The position numbers were made by a program, and so were the translations under genes. This document shows positions 34,413 to 42,970 of a stretch of 64,000 nt of DNA, piece after piece. The notes under the pieces are model-generated. The model was not told the DNA's origin. It searched no databases and was given only the letters and a program-made list of their open reading frames with translations. This DNA is from Streptomyces sp. NBC_01231. GTDB taxonomy: Bacteria > Actinomycetota > Actinomycetes > Streptomycetales > Streptomycetaceae. The DNA lies in NCBI GenBank assembly GCA_035999765.1, contig CP108521.1, positions 10,106,001-10,170,000 on the forward strand, given 5' to 3'. How positions within the stretch are numbered: position 1 is the first letter of the stretch; the number at the start of each line of letters is the position of its first letter.

Positions 34413-34556
34413 GCCTCTTCCTATCACCGTGTACGAGCTGCGTATAGGCCACCATTCGCCTGTCGTGACGGAATGCTGCGTATCGGGAGTCGTTCCACGA
34501 AGCCTGCCGATTCTGGTGGCCCAAACACTCTGGGGGCACCAAGGAGGTCCGAGATC

Positions 34557-35975
34557 GTGAGGATTGCGCAAGTCGATCAAGACACTGACGGCCGTCGGCA
34601 GCAGCGTGACCGAGCTGTCCGCGAGGCGGTGCGGGCCGGTCTGATCGGCCCCGCCCATGTGGCGGCGGGATTCTTGGACGCCGACGGGATCCAGGAGTCC
34701 GTGCGCGACCTCCGACGAGCCTTTGGCGACGCGCCAGTGCTGCACACGTTCGCCGCCAAGGCCGCGCCTTTGGTCCCCGTGCTGCGCCTGCTCGCCCGGT
34801 CCGGCATGGGGTGCGAGGTCGCCAGCCCGGGCGAACTCGCCCAGGCCGTCGCTGCCGACTTCCCACCGGAACGCATCGTGCTGGACTCACCCGCGAAGAC
34901 CCGTGCCGAGCTGGCCGACGCGCTCGCCTTGGGAGTGGCGGTGAACGCCGACAACTTTCCCGAGTTGGACCGCATCGGCGAACTACTCGCTGTGAGCGAG
35001 AGCACCTCGGTGCTCGGGCTGCGGATCAACCCACAGGTCGGCGCCGGAGCCATCGACGCGATGAGCACCGCCTCGCTCAGCTCGAAGTTCGGCGTGCCAC
35101 TGCGAGATGCCGGAGCACGGAAGCGCATCCTCAAGGCTTTCGCCGAGCTGCCCTGGCTCACTCGGCTGCACGTGCACGTCGGTTCGCAAGGCTGCTCCCT
35201 GGAGCTCATCGGCCAGGGAGTGCGCGCCGCGTACGAACTAGCCGAGGAGATCAACGCGATGGCGGGCCGGCAGCAGGTGACCAGTCTGGATATCGGCGGT
35301 GGCCTGCCGGTCAACTTCGACGACGACGAGATCCGCCCGACCTACGCGGACTACGTCCGGCAGCTGCGCGCCTCCGTTCCCGAACTCCTGGGCGGGCGCT
35401 ACGACCTGGTAACCGAGTTCGGTCGTTCACTGGTCGCCAAGAACGGCTTCACGGCCGCGGTCGTGGAGTACACCAAAGACGCCGGCGGCCGCCGCATCGC
35501 GCTGACACACGCGGGCGCGCACATCGCCACCCGCACCGTCTTCATGCCGGAGGCGTGGCCGCTGCGGATCGCGGTGTACGACTCCGACGGCAGGCCCAAG
35601 CTTGCTCCGGAGCGGGTCCAGGATGTCGCGGGCCCGTGCTGTTTCGCCGGGGACCTCGTAGCCCGCCGACGCAAGCTGCCCGAACTGGCACCTGGGGACG
35701 TCGTGGTGCTGCTGGACACCGGCGGTTACTACTTCTCCTCCCCCTGGTCGTACAACAGTCTCGCCCGGCCCGCCGTACACGGCTTCACCACACGCGAATT
35801 GGACATACGGTTCGCCGCGGTCCGCCCGGAACAGACCCTCGTCGAGATCCTGGCGGAAAGCGGCGTCGACCAGGCAGACGCACTCCTCTTCAGTGACGTG
35901 GACAGCACCCCGGCCCACGCGGGCACCCCGGCCCCCGCGCGATGTGTACAGACAGAAGCCCGATCGTGGCACTGA
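34557..35975 (+). CDS. PLP-dependent fold-III decarboxylase (LysA/ornithine-decarboxylase-like)
   Basis: 472 residues from GTG 34557 with an ideal RBS AAGGAGGT. PLP lysine is Lys68 in HTFAAKAAP. Other fold-III marks are GCEVASPGELA, HVHVGSQGC, LDIGGGLPV (PLP phosphate loop) and the C-terminal GPCCFAGDLV and LLDTGGYYF. It decarboxylates an amino acid, with diaminopimelate or a related (possibly D-) amino acid as the family substrate. The downstream deacylase and amino-acid importer suggest catabolism or scavenging rather than lysine synthesis. Confidence 0.88.
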   Translation: MRIAQVDQDTDGRRQQRDRAVREAVRAGLIGPAHVAAGFLDADGIQESVRDLRRAFGDAPVLHTFAAKAAPLVPVLRLLARSGMGCEVASPGELAQAVAADFPPERIVLDSPAKTRAELADALALGVAVNADNFPELDRIGELLAVSESTSVLGLRINPQVGAGAIDAMSTASLSSKFGVPLRDAGARKRILKAFAELPWLTRLHVHVGSQGCSLELIGQGVRAAYELAEEINAMAGRQQVTSLDIGGGLPVNFDDDEIRPTYADYVRQLRASVPELLGGRYDLVTEFGRSLVAKNGFTAAVVEYTKDAGGRRIALTHAGAHIATRTVFMPEAWPLRIAVYDSDGRPKLAPERVQDVAGPCCFAGDLVARRRKLPELAPGDVVVLLDTGGYYFSSPWSYNSLARPAVHGFTTRELDIRFAAVRPEQTLVEILAESGVDQADALLFSDVDSTPAHAGTPAPARCVQTEARSWH

Positions 35976-36121
35976 CCGAGGTTGCGACGACACCCGCTCG
36001 CCGTATGCCCGCGGCCAAGCAGGCGGCACCCTACGCCGTTGCCGTAGCGGGACTGATCGCCACACCGACACTCGGCTTCGTTGTCGGTACCCGAACCCAA
36101 CTCCACTGCGAAGGAAGAAAG

Positions 36122-37750
36122 TTGAACGAATTCGATGTACTCGCCGTCGGCGGTACCGTCATCGACGGGACCGGCGGCCCGGTCCGACGGGCAGATGTCG
36201 GCATCCGGGACGACCGCATCGTCTTCCTCGGACGGGCCACGCCTCACGCCACCGCACGGGAGGTACTCGACTGCACCGGCCACGTCGTCGCGCCCGGCTT
36301 TGTCGACCTGCACTCGCACGCCGACTACACCGTGTGCGACGCGCCCAGCGCCGAAACGTGCATCAGACAGGGCGTCACCACCATCGTCACGGGCAACTGC
36401 GGCGCTTCCCCCTTCCCCATCACCCCCGAGCGGCGACACGCGTGGCACACCACGCTCGCACGCGGCAACCTCAGCACCGCCGACATGCCCTGGGAGGACT
36501 TCGACGGATTCGCACGCGCGGTGGAGGACGCCGAACCGTGCGTCAACCTCGCCGCCCTCGTCGGCCACGCGGCCCTCCGCGTGGCCGCTGTTGGCACCGA
36601 ACGGCGCCCCGCGACAGCCGACGAGACCGCCCTCATGCGCAAGCTCCTCGCCAGGGCTGCCGAACAGGGGGTGTTCGGTCTGTCCACCGGACTCATCTAT
36701 GCCCCCGGGTCGTTCGCCGACACCGACGAGGTCGTGGCGCTGGCCACCGAGGCTCGGCAGGCCGGACTGCTCTACAGCACCCATATACGCGACGAGGGCG
36801 ACCATCTCGTCGAGGCCGTGACCGAAGCTCTGGAAACCGCCCGACGCAGCGGCGTGCGCCTACAGATCTCGCACCTCAAGGCCCTGGGCCCCGCCAACCA
36901 CGGCAAGGTGCGCGAGGCGCTGACCCTCATCGACTCCGCTGTCGCGGAAGGAGTGGACGTGGCGTGCGATGTCTACCCCTACGCCGCCTCCTCCACCCGG
37001 CTCACCTCGCGCCTTCCCGACTGGGCGCTGGACGGCGGTCGCGACGCGCTCCTCGCCCGACTGGAGAACCCGAAGACCCGCGAGGCGATCGCTTCGGAGC
37101 TCCGGGCGAAGACCGGACACACCTTCCTTCCCGAAAGTACCGTCATCGCTTCGATGCCGCCGGGCCGCTACTCCTCGTGGGTGGGAAGCACGGTCCAGGA
37201 CATCGCCGCCGCCACTGGCCGCGATCCGGCCGAGGCATCCCTCGACGTACTGCGCGCGCACAAGGCCCTGGTCTGGATGGTCAACCATGCGATGTCCGAG
37301 GCGGATGTGGAAACAGTGCTGCGCCACCACCGCAGCGCAGTCGCCAGTGACAGCTGGGTACTGGACACCGCCACCGACGGAACCCCCCACCCCCGTCACT
37401 TCGGTACGTTCGCCCGGGTCCTGTCCCGGTACACCCGCGACGGCCAGGTCCTCACGCTCCGGGAGTCCGTCCGCAAGATGAGCGCGCTGCCCGCCGCCCG
37501 CCTCGGCCTCACCGACCGAGGCATCCTGAGCGAAGGAATGGTCGCCGACCTCGCCGTTTTCGATCCCGAGACGGTCAGCGACACCGCCACCTTTGACGCA
37601 CCGCTGTCCTATGCCGTGGGCACTCGTCACGTCCTCGTCAACGGCCGCCCCGTACTGCGTGATGGCGTCCTCACGAAGCACCGTCCTGGCACGGTGCTCC
37701 GCAAGACGGCCGTGCGCTCCCTCTCCCACCACACAAGGAGGTCCCCGTGA
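36122..37750 (+). CDS. N-acyl-D-amino-acid deacylase (D-aminoacylase) family amidohydrolase
   Basis: 542 residues from TTG 36122, preceded by GAAGGAAG. A longer frame (GTG 35966 overlapping the decarboxylase stop, or 35942) adds a 50-60-residue extension with a hydrophobic stretch and weaker support. Metal ligands His64 and His66 in VDLHSHADYT, GNCGASPFP and SHLKALGP mark the D-aminoacylase branch. It removes the acyl group from N-acyl-D-amino acids in the cytoplasm, giving free D-amino acids for the neighbouring decarboxylase. ATP-independent zinc enzyme by family. Confidence 0.88.
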   Translation: MNEFDVLAVGGTVIDGTGGPVRRADVGIRDDRIVFLGRATPHATAREVLDCTGHVVAPGFVDLHSHADYTVCDAPSAETCIRQGVTTIVTGNCGASPFPITPERRHAWHTTLARGNLSTADMPWEDFDGFARAVEDAEPCVNLAALVGHAALRVAAVGTERRPATADETALMRKLLARAAEQGVFGLSTGLIYAPGSFADTDEVVALATEARQAGLLYSTHIRDEGDHLVEAVTEALETARRSGVRLQISHLKALGPANHGKVREALTLIDSAVAEGVDVACDVYPYAASSTRLTSRLPDWALDGGRDALLARLENPKTREAIASELRAKTGHTFLPESTVIASMPPGRYSSWVGSTVQDIAAATGRDPAEASLDVLRAHKALVWMVNHAMSEADVETVLRHHRSAVASDSWVLDTATDGTPHPRHFGTFARVLSRYTRDGQVLTLRESVRKMSALPAARLGLTDRGILSEGMVADLAVFDPETVSDTATFDAPLSYAVGTRHVLVNGRPVLRDGVLTKHRPGTVLRKTAVRSLSHHTRRSP

Positions 37751-38009
37751 GTTCCACCCTCGTCCAGTCACAGCCGACTGAGCCCCAGTCGAGAGCCTTG
37801 CACACCGCGTTCCGGGAACTTCGTAACCTTTCCGCCGCCGGCCACCATCCTCATCGTCGGCTTCGGTATCGCCGTCAGCGAGGCGAGCCGGCTGTTCCCC
37901 GCGCCGCTGTGCAGCACATACCCGACCTTCGCGCTGTCGATGACGGTGATGGGACGGTCCGCTCGGAGTTCCACGCCTCCGATTCTTCCTTCGCGCCTGG
38001 TCAGGAGTC
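37747..38009 (+). other. Gap with short ORF, possible membrane-protein relic
   Basis: A GTG-initiated 88-codon frame overlaps the deacylase stop (37747-38013), but its second half has no recognisable features. Another + strand frame holds GNFVTFPPPATILIVGFGIA, which looks like the start of a membrane-transporter helix (AbgT-like proteins begin similarly). The pattern suggests a frameshifted, truncated transporter gene, but I cannot confirm this. Confidence 0.3.
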
Positions 38010-38816
38010 GTGATGACCCTCTCGTCCCCTGTCTCTTTGGCTTCGAATGCTCTGGCCGACACGTTCTTCGACTGGGGCGTGATCGCCGAGACGTTTCCGC
38101 GGTTGATCTCCGAGGGCCTGCTGAACACGTTGACGATCGCCGCAGGGGCCATCGTGCTCGGTGTGGTCATCGCTCTGGCGGCCGCGATGCTGCTGCTGTC
38201 GAACCGATGGTGGGTGAGGCTGGCCGCCCGGCTCTACGTCGACGTCTTCCGCGGCCTTCCGGTGATCATCACGGTGATGCTGGTCGGTGTGGGCCTGCCC
38301 GCCGCCGGGATCCGCCCCTTCGGCACCGACCCCCTCGGCTACGCGGTCCTGGCGATCGGCATCATCTCCGGCGCGTACACCGCGGAGATCTTCCGCTCCG
38401 GCATCCAGAGCGTCGATCCCGGCCAGTTGCAGGCCGCCCGCAGCCTGGGTCTGAGCTATCTCAAGGCGATGCGCCTGGTCGTGGTGCCGCAGGGCATCCG
38501 CCGCGTGCTGCCCGCCATGACCGGCCAGTTCGTCAAGGACATCAAGGAAAGCTCGCTCGTCTACCTCCTCGGCCTAGCCGTCGGACAGCGCGAGCTCTAC
38601 TTCATCGCCCAGGAGGAGGTCGCCCGTACCTACAACTCCTCACCCCTGATCGCCGCGGGCATCTGCTACCTCGCGCTGACCATCCCCATGACCTACTTCG
38701 TGAACTACCTGGACCGGCGGCTGCGTGAAGGCCCGCGCCCCGACAAGACACCGGCCTCGGCCGATCCGGACCTGCCCACCACTCCGCTCCAGCCTGCCGG
38801 AGGAGAAGCCCGATGA
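38010..38816 (+). CDS. Polar amino-acid ABC transporter permease (HisM/GlnP type)
   Basis: 268 residues. A GTG at 38010 and an ATG at 38013 are both possible; CAGGAG at 38002 favours the ATG. Five or so membrane spans are visible, with the family EAA-type loop [22 protein letters not shown] (split here by a glycine turn at about residue 140) and [10 protein letters not shown] earlier. It forms the membrane channel, probably as a homodimer, for an amino acid delivered by the lipoprotein encoded two genes on. The stop overlaps the ATPase start (ATGA). Confidence 0.92.
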   Translation: MMTLSSPVSLASNALADTFFDWGVIAETFPRLISEGLLNTLTIAAGAIVLGVVIALAAAMLLLSNRWWVRLAARLYVDVFRGLPVIITVMLVGVGLPAAGIRPFGTDPLGYAVLAIGIISGAYTAEIFRSGIQSVDPGQLQAARSLGLSYLKAMRLVVVPQGIRRVLPAMTGQFVKDIKESSLVYLLGLAVGQRELYFIAQEEVARTYNSSPLIAAGICYLALTIPMTYFVNYLDRRLREGPRPDKTPASADPDLPTTPLQPAGGEAR

Positions 38817-39625
38817 CCCCTGCCACCGCCGGTCCGAACCCGGTCGCCCCCCTGCCCGAAGCCGAGACCGAAGCCGCGCCCCGGACACCGGACGACCTCG
38901 CCGCCCTGCGGGTCAAAGGGCTCAGCAAGAGCTACGGCTCCCACACCGTGGTATGCGAGGTCACCCTCGATGTGCAGCGCGGAGAGACCCTCTGTGTGAT
39001 CGGCCCGTCCGGCTCGGGCAAGTCCACCCTGCTGAAGTGCCTGAACCTGCTGGAGATCCCCGACTGTGGTGAGATCTGGCTCGGCGAGACCTGTCTGACC
39101 GCGCCGGACGCCGACGTCGACGCCGCCCGCTCCCGCGTCGGCATGGTCTTCCAGCACTTCAACCTCTTCCCGCACATGAGCGTCGAGCGCAACGTCAGCC
39201 TCGCCCTGACCTCGGTCAAGGGCATGGGCCGCGAACAGGCACGCGCCACCGCACGACGCCGCCTCGAGGAGGTCGGCCTCGCCGCCTTTGCCGAGCAGCG
39301 GCCCAGCCGGCTGTCCGGCGGGCAGCAGCAGCGCGTGGCCATCGCCCGCGCTCTGGCCATGGAGCCGGAGGTGATGCTCTTCGACGAGGCCACCTCCGCC
39401 CTCGACCCCGAACTGGTCAAGGACGTACTCGCCGTGATGCGGGATCTCGCATCGGGCGGCATGACCATGGCCGTCGTCACCCACGAAATGGGCTTCGCCC
39501 GGGAGGCCGCCGACCGCGTCGCCTTCATGTGCGACGGCCGCCTCGCCGAGATCGGCACCCCCGACCGGATCTTCGAAAGCGCCGAACACCCCCGGCTGCG
39601 CCAGTTCCTCTCCCAAATCCTCTGA
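38813..39625 (+). CDS. Polar amino-acid ABC transporter ATP-binding protein (GlnQ type)
   Basis: 270 residues: Walker [11 protein letters not shown]-loop [11 protein letters not shown], signature LSGGQQQR, Walker [15 protein letters not shown] and the switch His in VVTHEMGFA are all intact. The first 35 residues or so are a proline/alanine-rich tail not needed for the fold. It powers the amino-acid importer with the adjacent permease and binding protein; start overlaps the permease stop. Confidence 0.95.
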   Translation: MTPATAGPNPVAPLPEAETEAAPRTPDDLAALRVKGLSKSYGSHTVVCEVTLDVQRGETLCVIGPSGSGKSTLLKCLNLLEIPDCGEIWLGETCLTAPDADVDAARSRVGMVFQHFNLFPHMSVERNVSLALTSVKGMGREQARATARRRLEEVGLAAFAEQRPSRLSGGQQQRVAIARALAMEPEVMLFDEATSALDPELVKDVLAVMRDLASGGMTMAVVTHEMGFAREAADRVAFMCDGRLAEIGTPDRIFESAEHPRLRQFLSQIL

Positions 39626-39655
39626 ACCGCCCTCCCAGCACAGAAAGTCCCAGCC

Positions 39656-40528
39656 ATGCACATTTCCCGTAGAACACTGCTCGTCGGCGCCGTCACCACC
39701 GCGCTGCTGCTCCCCCTCACCGCCTGCGGCGGCAACAGCAATGCAGCGGACTCCGGAACAGCCAAGTACAAGGACCTGGTCAACCCCGGTGTGATCACCG
39801 CGAGCACTGTGTCCGAACAGCCGCCCTTCGCGGTCACCGACGAGTCGGGCAAGCCCAGCGGATTCGCTATCGATCTGATGAACGAGGCAGCCAAGCGCCT
39901 CGGCGTGAAGGTCCAGTACAAGGCCACGAGCCTGCAGGGCGCGCTCACCGGCCTGACCGCCAACCAGTACGACATCGGGGTCGGCGGGTTCATCGCCGCC
40001 CCCGAGCGCAGGAAACAGGTCGACTTCACCACCCCGTACTACTGGGGCTTCACCAAAATCCTGACCCGGAAGGGCGACAAGCAGACCAAGCTGTCGGACT
40101 TCGACGGCAAGCGGGTCGGGGTCGTCAGCGGCTCAGTGCAGGAGGACTATATGGACAAGCGCATGCCGGACGTGCGTAAGGTGAACTTCAAGGACCACAC
40201 AGCGCTCGTCACCCAGCTGCTCTCCAAAAGCATCGACGCTGCCATTCTCGGTGGTGGCGTCGCGGACACATACGCCGCGAAGTCGCCGGTACGCATCGCC
40301 GTCACACGGGAAGCCCCCCAGGGCACCGCCTTCCCCATGCGCAAGGACGGTGACCCGAAGCTGCTCAAGGACATCGACACCCAGATCAACGCGATGATCG
40401 ACGACGGAACCTACATCAAGCTCTACAAGAAGTACTTCCAGGACCCGGTCAGCGCCGACCTGATCAAGGAACGACCCAAGCTCGCGAAGCAGGTCGAGAA
40501 CACCAGCCTGGCCCCTTCCGAGAAGTGA
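39656..40528 (+). CDS. Extracellular amino-acid-binding lipoprotein
   Basis: 290 residues. A lipoprotein signal (RRTLLVGAVTTALLLPLTAC) ends at lipobox Cys24; the twin Arg suggests possible Tat export. The mature part is a family-3 solute-binding protein (SEQPPFAVTDESGKPSGFAI, AAPERRKQVDFTTPYYWG, RVGVVSGSVQEDYM). It binds the polar amino acid outside the cell for the adjacent importer. The stop codon touches the first base of an IS701 fragment, so the original downstream terminator was probably lost. Confidence 0.93.
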   Translation: MHISRRTLLVGAVTTALLLPLTACGGNSNAADSGTAKYKDLVNPGVITASTVSEQPPFAVTDESGKPSGFAIDLMNEAAKRLGVKVQYKATSLQGALTGLTANQYDIGVGGFIAAPERRKQVDFTTPYYWGFTKILTRKGDKQTKLSDFDGKRVGVVSGSVQEDYMDKRMPDVRKVNFKDHTALVTQLLSKSIDAAILGGGVADTYAAKSPVRIAVTREAPQGTAFPMRKDGDPKLLKDIDTQINAMIDDGTYIKLYKKYFQDPVSADLIKERPKLAKQVENTSLAPSEK

Positions 40529-40904
40529 CGACTGGGCCGTCATCGACCTCGCCGAGCCGGCCTCGGGTCACCACCAGCTGCTGATCCGCCGCAACCGCAG
40601 CACCGGTGAACTCGCCTACTACCGCTGCCACTCCACCACGCCGGCATCCCTGGCCGCCCTGGTCAGGGTCGCGGGTTCCAGATGGCGGGTGGAGGAGACC
40701 TTCCAAACGGAGAAAGGACTGGCCGGACTGGATGAACACCAGGTCCGCCGCTACCCCTCCTGGGCCCGCTGGGTCACCCTCGCGATGCTGGCCCACGCCT
40801 TCCTCGCCGTCGTCCGCGCCGACGAACACGCACACCGACCCACGCCGGACGACCTGATCCCGCTGTCCTGCAACGAGATCTGCCGCCTGTTCATCGCACT
40901 CGTC
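40528..40904 (+). mobile_element. Internal 377-bp fragment of the IS701-family element (inverted copy)
   Basis: This is the reverse complement of 31494-31870. Wherever I compared, including a shared 83-residue translation and its reverse-strand counterpart, the two are identical. It encodes DWAVIDLAEPASGHHQLL through NEICRLFIALV of the transposase, without either IS end or the first catalytic residues. Its limits are sharp at the SBP stop codon and at 40904. The fragment was therefore placed by recombination or gene conversion, not by transposition. Confidence 0.9.
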
Positions 40905-41245
40905 GCCTCGTCCAGCCGGCCGGGACGCTCGCCGATCCGGTCATCACCCGGTGCGTCGGTGGCCGCCGCGGCGGCGTGCCCGTGCAGCTGCATGTGGAGC
41001 GTTCCGGGCGTGTCGATATCAGCCGCGTGTAGACGATCGCCGGTGGCTGCCCATTGCGTGGGAGGGCCCGTTCGCGCCTTCACTCCCTTGGGTCGCCCTC
41101 TCGCAAGCCAGGTGAGGGTCTTCGCGTCTCTCCTGCCTGCCCATCCGGTCCGTGCCGCCGCGTCGGCGGGCGCAGTTCAGCCCAGCCTGAAGCCGGCCGG
41201 TGATGCGTGCCCGGGATCAGTTCCCTGCTTGAGCTTGTGCATTGG
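40905..41245. other. Gap with no recognisable gene
   Basis: Between the IS fragment and the operator pair upstream of the SDR gene I find no protein with family features; open frames here lack RBS and composition typical of real genes. It may hold a remnant of sequence displaced when the IS fragment arrived. Confidence 0.5.
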
Positions 41246-41292
41246 AAACCGATCGGTTTACAGTGAGGGCAAGGCGGAACCGATCGGTTTCC
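41246..41292. promoter_or_regulatory. Two TetR-type operators upstream of SDR gene
   Basis: AAACCGATCGGTTT (41246-41259) and AACCGATCGGTT (41278-41289, flanked GG/TCC) are palindromes 32 bp apart just before the SDR start at 41312. The same palindrome, extended to 16 bp, precedes the tetR gene at 44545. The shared site links the two promoters to one regulator. Confidence 0.75.
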
Positions 41293-41311
41293 TTCAGGAG
41301 TTCGGGAGTGC

Positions 41312-42127
41312 ATGATGACGACGAATCGGCCGGTGGCCCTCGTGACGGGCGCGTCCTCCGGCATCGGCAAGGAAGCCGCGCTCGCGCTGGTCGCGGCTGG
41401 TTTCGAGGTGGCCGGCACAGGCCGGGACACCTCACGTGTCGCCCCGCTCCAGGGTGTGACGTTCCTCGACCTCGACGTGGTCAGTGACAAGTCGGTCACC
41501 GCCGTGGTCCAGCAGGTGATCGAGCGGTTCGGGCGGATCGACGTCCTGGTCAACAACGCCGGCATCGGCTCGATAGGCGCGGCCGAGGAAACCTCCGTCG
41601 CGCAGGCCCAGGGCGTCTTCGACGTCAACGTCTTCGGGGTCATGCGCATGGTGAAGGAGGTCCTGCCGCACATGCGCGCCCAGGGGCGCGGGCGCATCAT
41701 CAACCTCTCGTCAGTGCAGGGGTTCATCCCCGCTCCCTACATGGCCGTCTACGGCGCGTCCAAGCATGCGGTCGAGGGCTACACCGAGTCGCTGGACCAC
41801 GAGGTCCGGGAGTACGGCGTCCGGGCGCTTCTCGTCGAACCCGCCTACACCAGGACCGGATTCGAGACCAACAGCGCGAAGCCCGACACGCCCCTGCAGA
41901 CCTACGCGGACCAGCGGCGCGTCTTCGACCGCCTGATGGCGGAGGCGATCAAGGACGGCGACGACCCCGCCGTCGTCGCCAAGGCGATCGTCGCGGCAGC
42001 GACCGACGCGAAGCCGAAGCTGCGTTACGCCGCCGGCCCCATGGCCGGACGCGCACGCATACTCCGCTTTGTTCCTGCGTGGGCCTTCGACAGGCAGATC
42101 CGCAAGATGAACAAGCTGACCGCCTGA
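41312..42127 (+). CDS. SDR family oxidoreductase under TetR-operator control
   Basis: 271 residues: VTGASSGIGKEAALAL cofactor motif (about 10-25), NNAGIGS, NLSSVQG catalytic serine region, and YGASKHAV (Tyr and Lys). The C-terminal 90 residues (TDAKPKLRYAAGPMAG) are those of the 'classical, oxidoreductase' group common beside TetR genes. Two operator palindromes lie immediately upstream. Likely an inducible detoxifying or carbonyl-reducing enzyme. A second, decayed C-terminus of the same subfamily lies at 45160-45309. Confidence 0.92.
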   Translation: MMTTNRPVALVTGASSGIGKEAALALVAAGFEVAGTGRDTSRVAPLQGVTFLDLDVVSDKSVTAVVQQVIERFGRIDVLVNNAGIGSIGAAEETSVAQAQGVFDVNVFGVMRMVKEVLPHMRAQGRGRIINLSSVQGFIPAPYMAVYGASKHAVEGYTESLDHEVREYGVRALLVEPAYTRTGFETNSAKPDTPLQTYADQRRVFDRLMAEAIKDGDDPAVVAKAIVAAATDAKPKLRYAAGPMAGRARILRFVPAWAFDRQIRKMNKLTA

Positions 42128-42177
42128 CACCCGCCACCCCACGCACCCCATCGCGCCGTTGACACCGGGAGAGACCC

Positions 42178-42720
42178 ATGTCTGAGCCCCCGCACGCCGC
42201 CGCTACCGTCGCGAGTTGGCGCGCCGCCTCAGAACGCGGTGACGTCGAGGCCGCGGTCGCGTGCCTGAGCCGGGACGTCGTGCTCAGCTCGCCGCTCACC
42301 GAGCAGTACCGCTTCGAGGGACCTGACCAGCTGCGCGATTTCCTGACCTCGGCGTTCATGGCGGTCGAGGACATCCGCTTCCACACTCAGACCGTCGAGG
42401 GCGACGCGTACGCACTGTTCTACCGGGCGCGGGTGGGTTCCCAGCCGTTCGAGGAGGCGCAACTGCTGCGGCTCGACGGCGAGGCACGCATCAAGGAGAT
42501 CACCCTCTTCGGGCGTCCGATGCCGGGCCTTACCGCCCTGATGATCAGCGCGGGGTCGGAGCTCGCCCGCCGGCAGGGCCGCCGGGGCGTCGCGGCCCTC
42601 ATGCGCGCCAGCGCCGCGCCTGTGCACGCGATGGTCACCTTCGGGGACCGCCGCTTGGTCCCGCTGACCCGGCCGGCAGCCCGGCGGGACCTGAGAGCAT
42701 CAGGTCCACGGGGCGTTTGA
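42178..42720 (+). CDS. SnoaL/NTF2-like fold protein
   Basis: 180 residues. It has the cone-shaped NTF2-like layout: helical ASWRAASERGDVEAAVACLS, strand VVLSSPL, then IRFHTQTVEGDAYALFYRAR and IKEITLFGRPM. The last 60 residues are basic and not part of the fold. A RBS (GGGAGAG) precedes the ATG, 50 bp after the SDR, so they are probably co-transcribed. Such proteins may bind or isomerise small molecules; no catalytic residues can be assigned. Confidence 0.75.
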   Translation: MSEPPHAAATVASWRAASERGDVEAAVACLSRDVVLSSPLTEQYRFEGPDQLRDFLTSAFMAVEDIRFHTQTVEGDAYALFYRARVGSQPFEEAQLLRLDGEARIKEITLFGRPMPGLTALMISAGSELARRQGRRGVAALMRASAAPVHAMVTFGDRRLVPLTRPAARRDLRASGPRGV

Positions 42721-42721
42721 C

Positions 42722-42795
42722 CCCGTTCCCTTCCAGGAGTTGGCGGTAGCCGCAGGCGATGTCCTCGGCGGACAGCTTCGGGTCGCAGGAACGCA
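42722..42795 (-). pseudogene. Possible transposase fragment (IS1634-like)
   Basis: The - strand reads SCDPKLSAEDIACGYRQLLE, resembling the LSAEDVALGYKxLLE segment before the catalytic region of IS1634-type transposases as I remember it. After it the frame decays. Only about 25 codons, inside the gap between the SnoaL-like and membrane-protein genes; the rest of the gap shows nothing recognisable. Confidence 0.35.
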
Positions 42796-42970
42796 GGCCA
42801 CCCGCGCCAGACCCTAGGGCGAGACCCCCACCGACCTCACTGCGGACGACGTCCCGCACTTCCTCTTCATGGGTCCTCCGATTCCGCGGCGGCGCCGAGG
42901 GTCGCGGGACCGCAAGGGAGCTGTCCGGCCTTCTCTGATGTGAGTGTGTTGTCCGAGACCGGAGTAAGTC

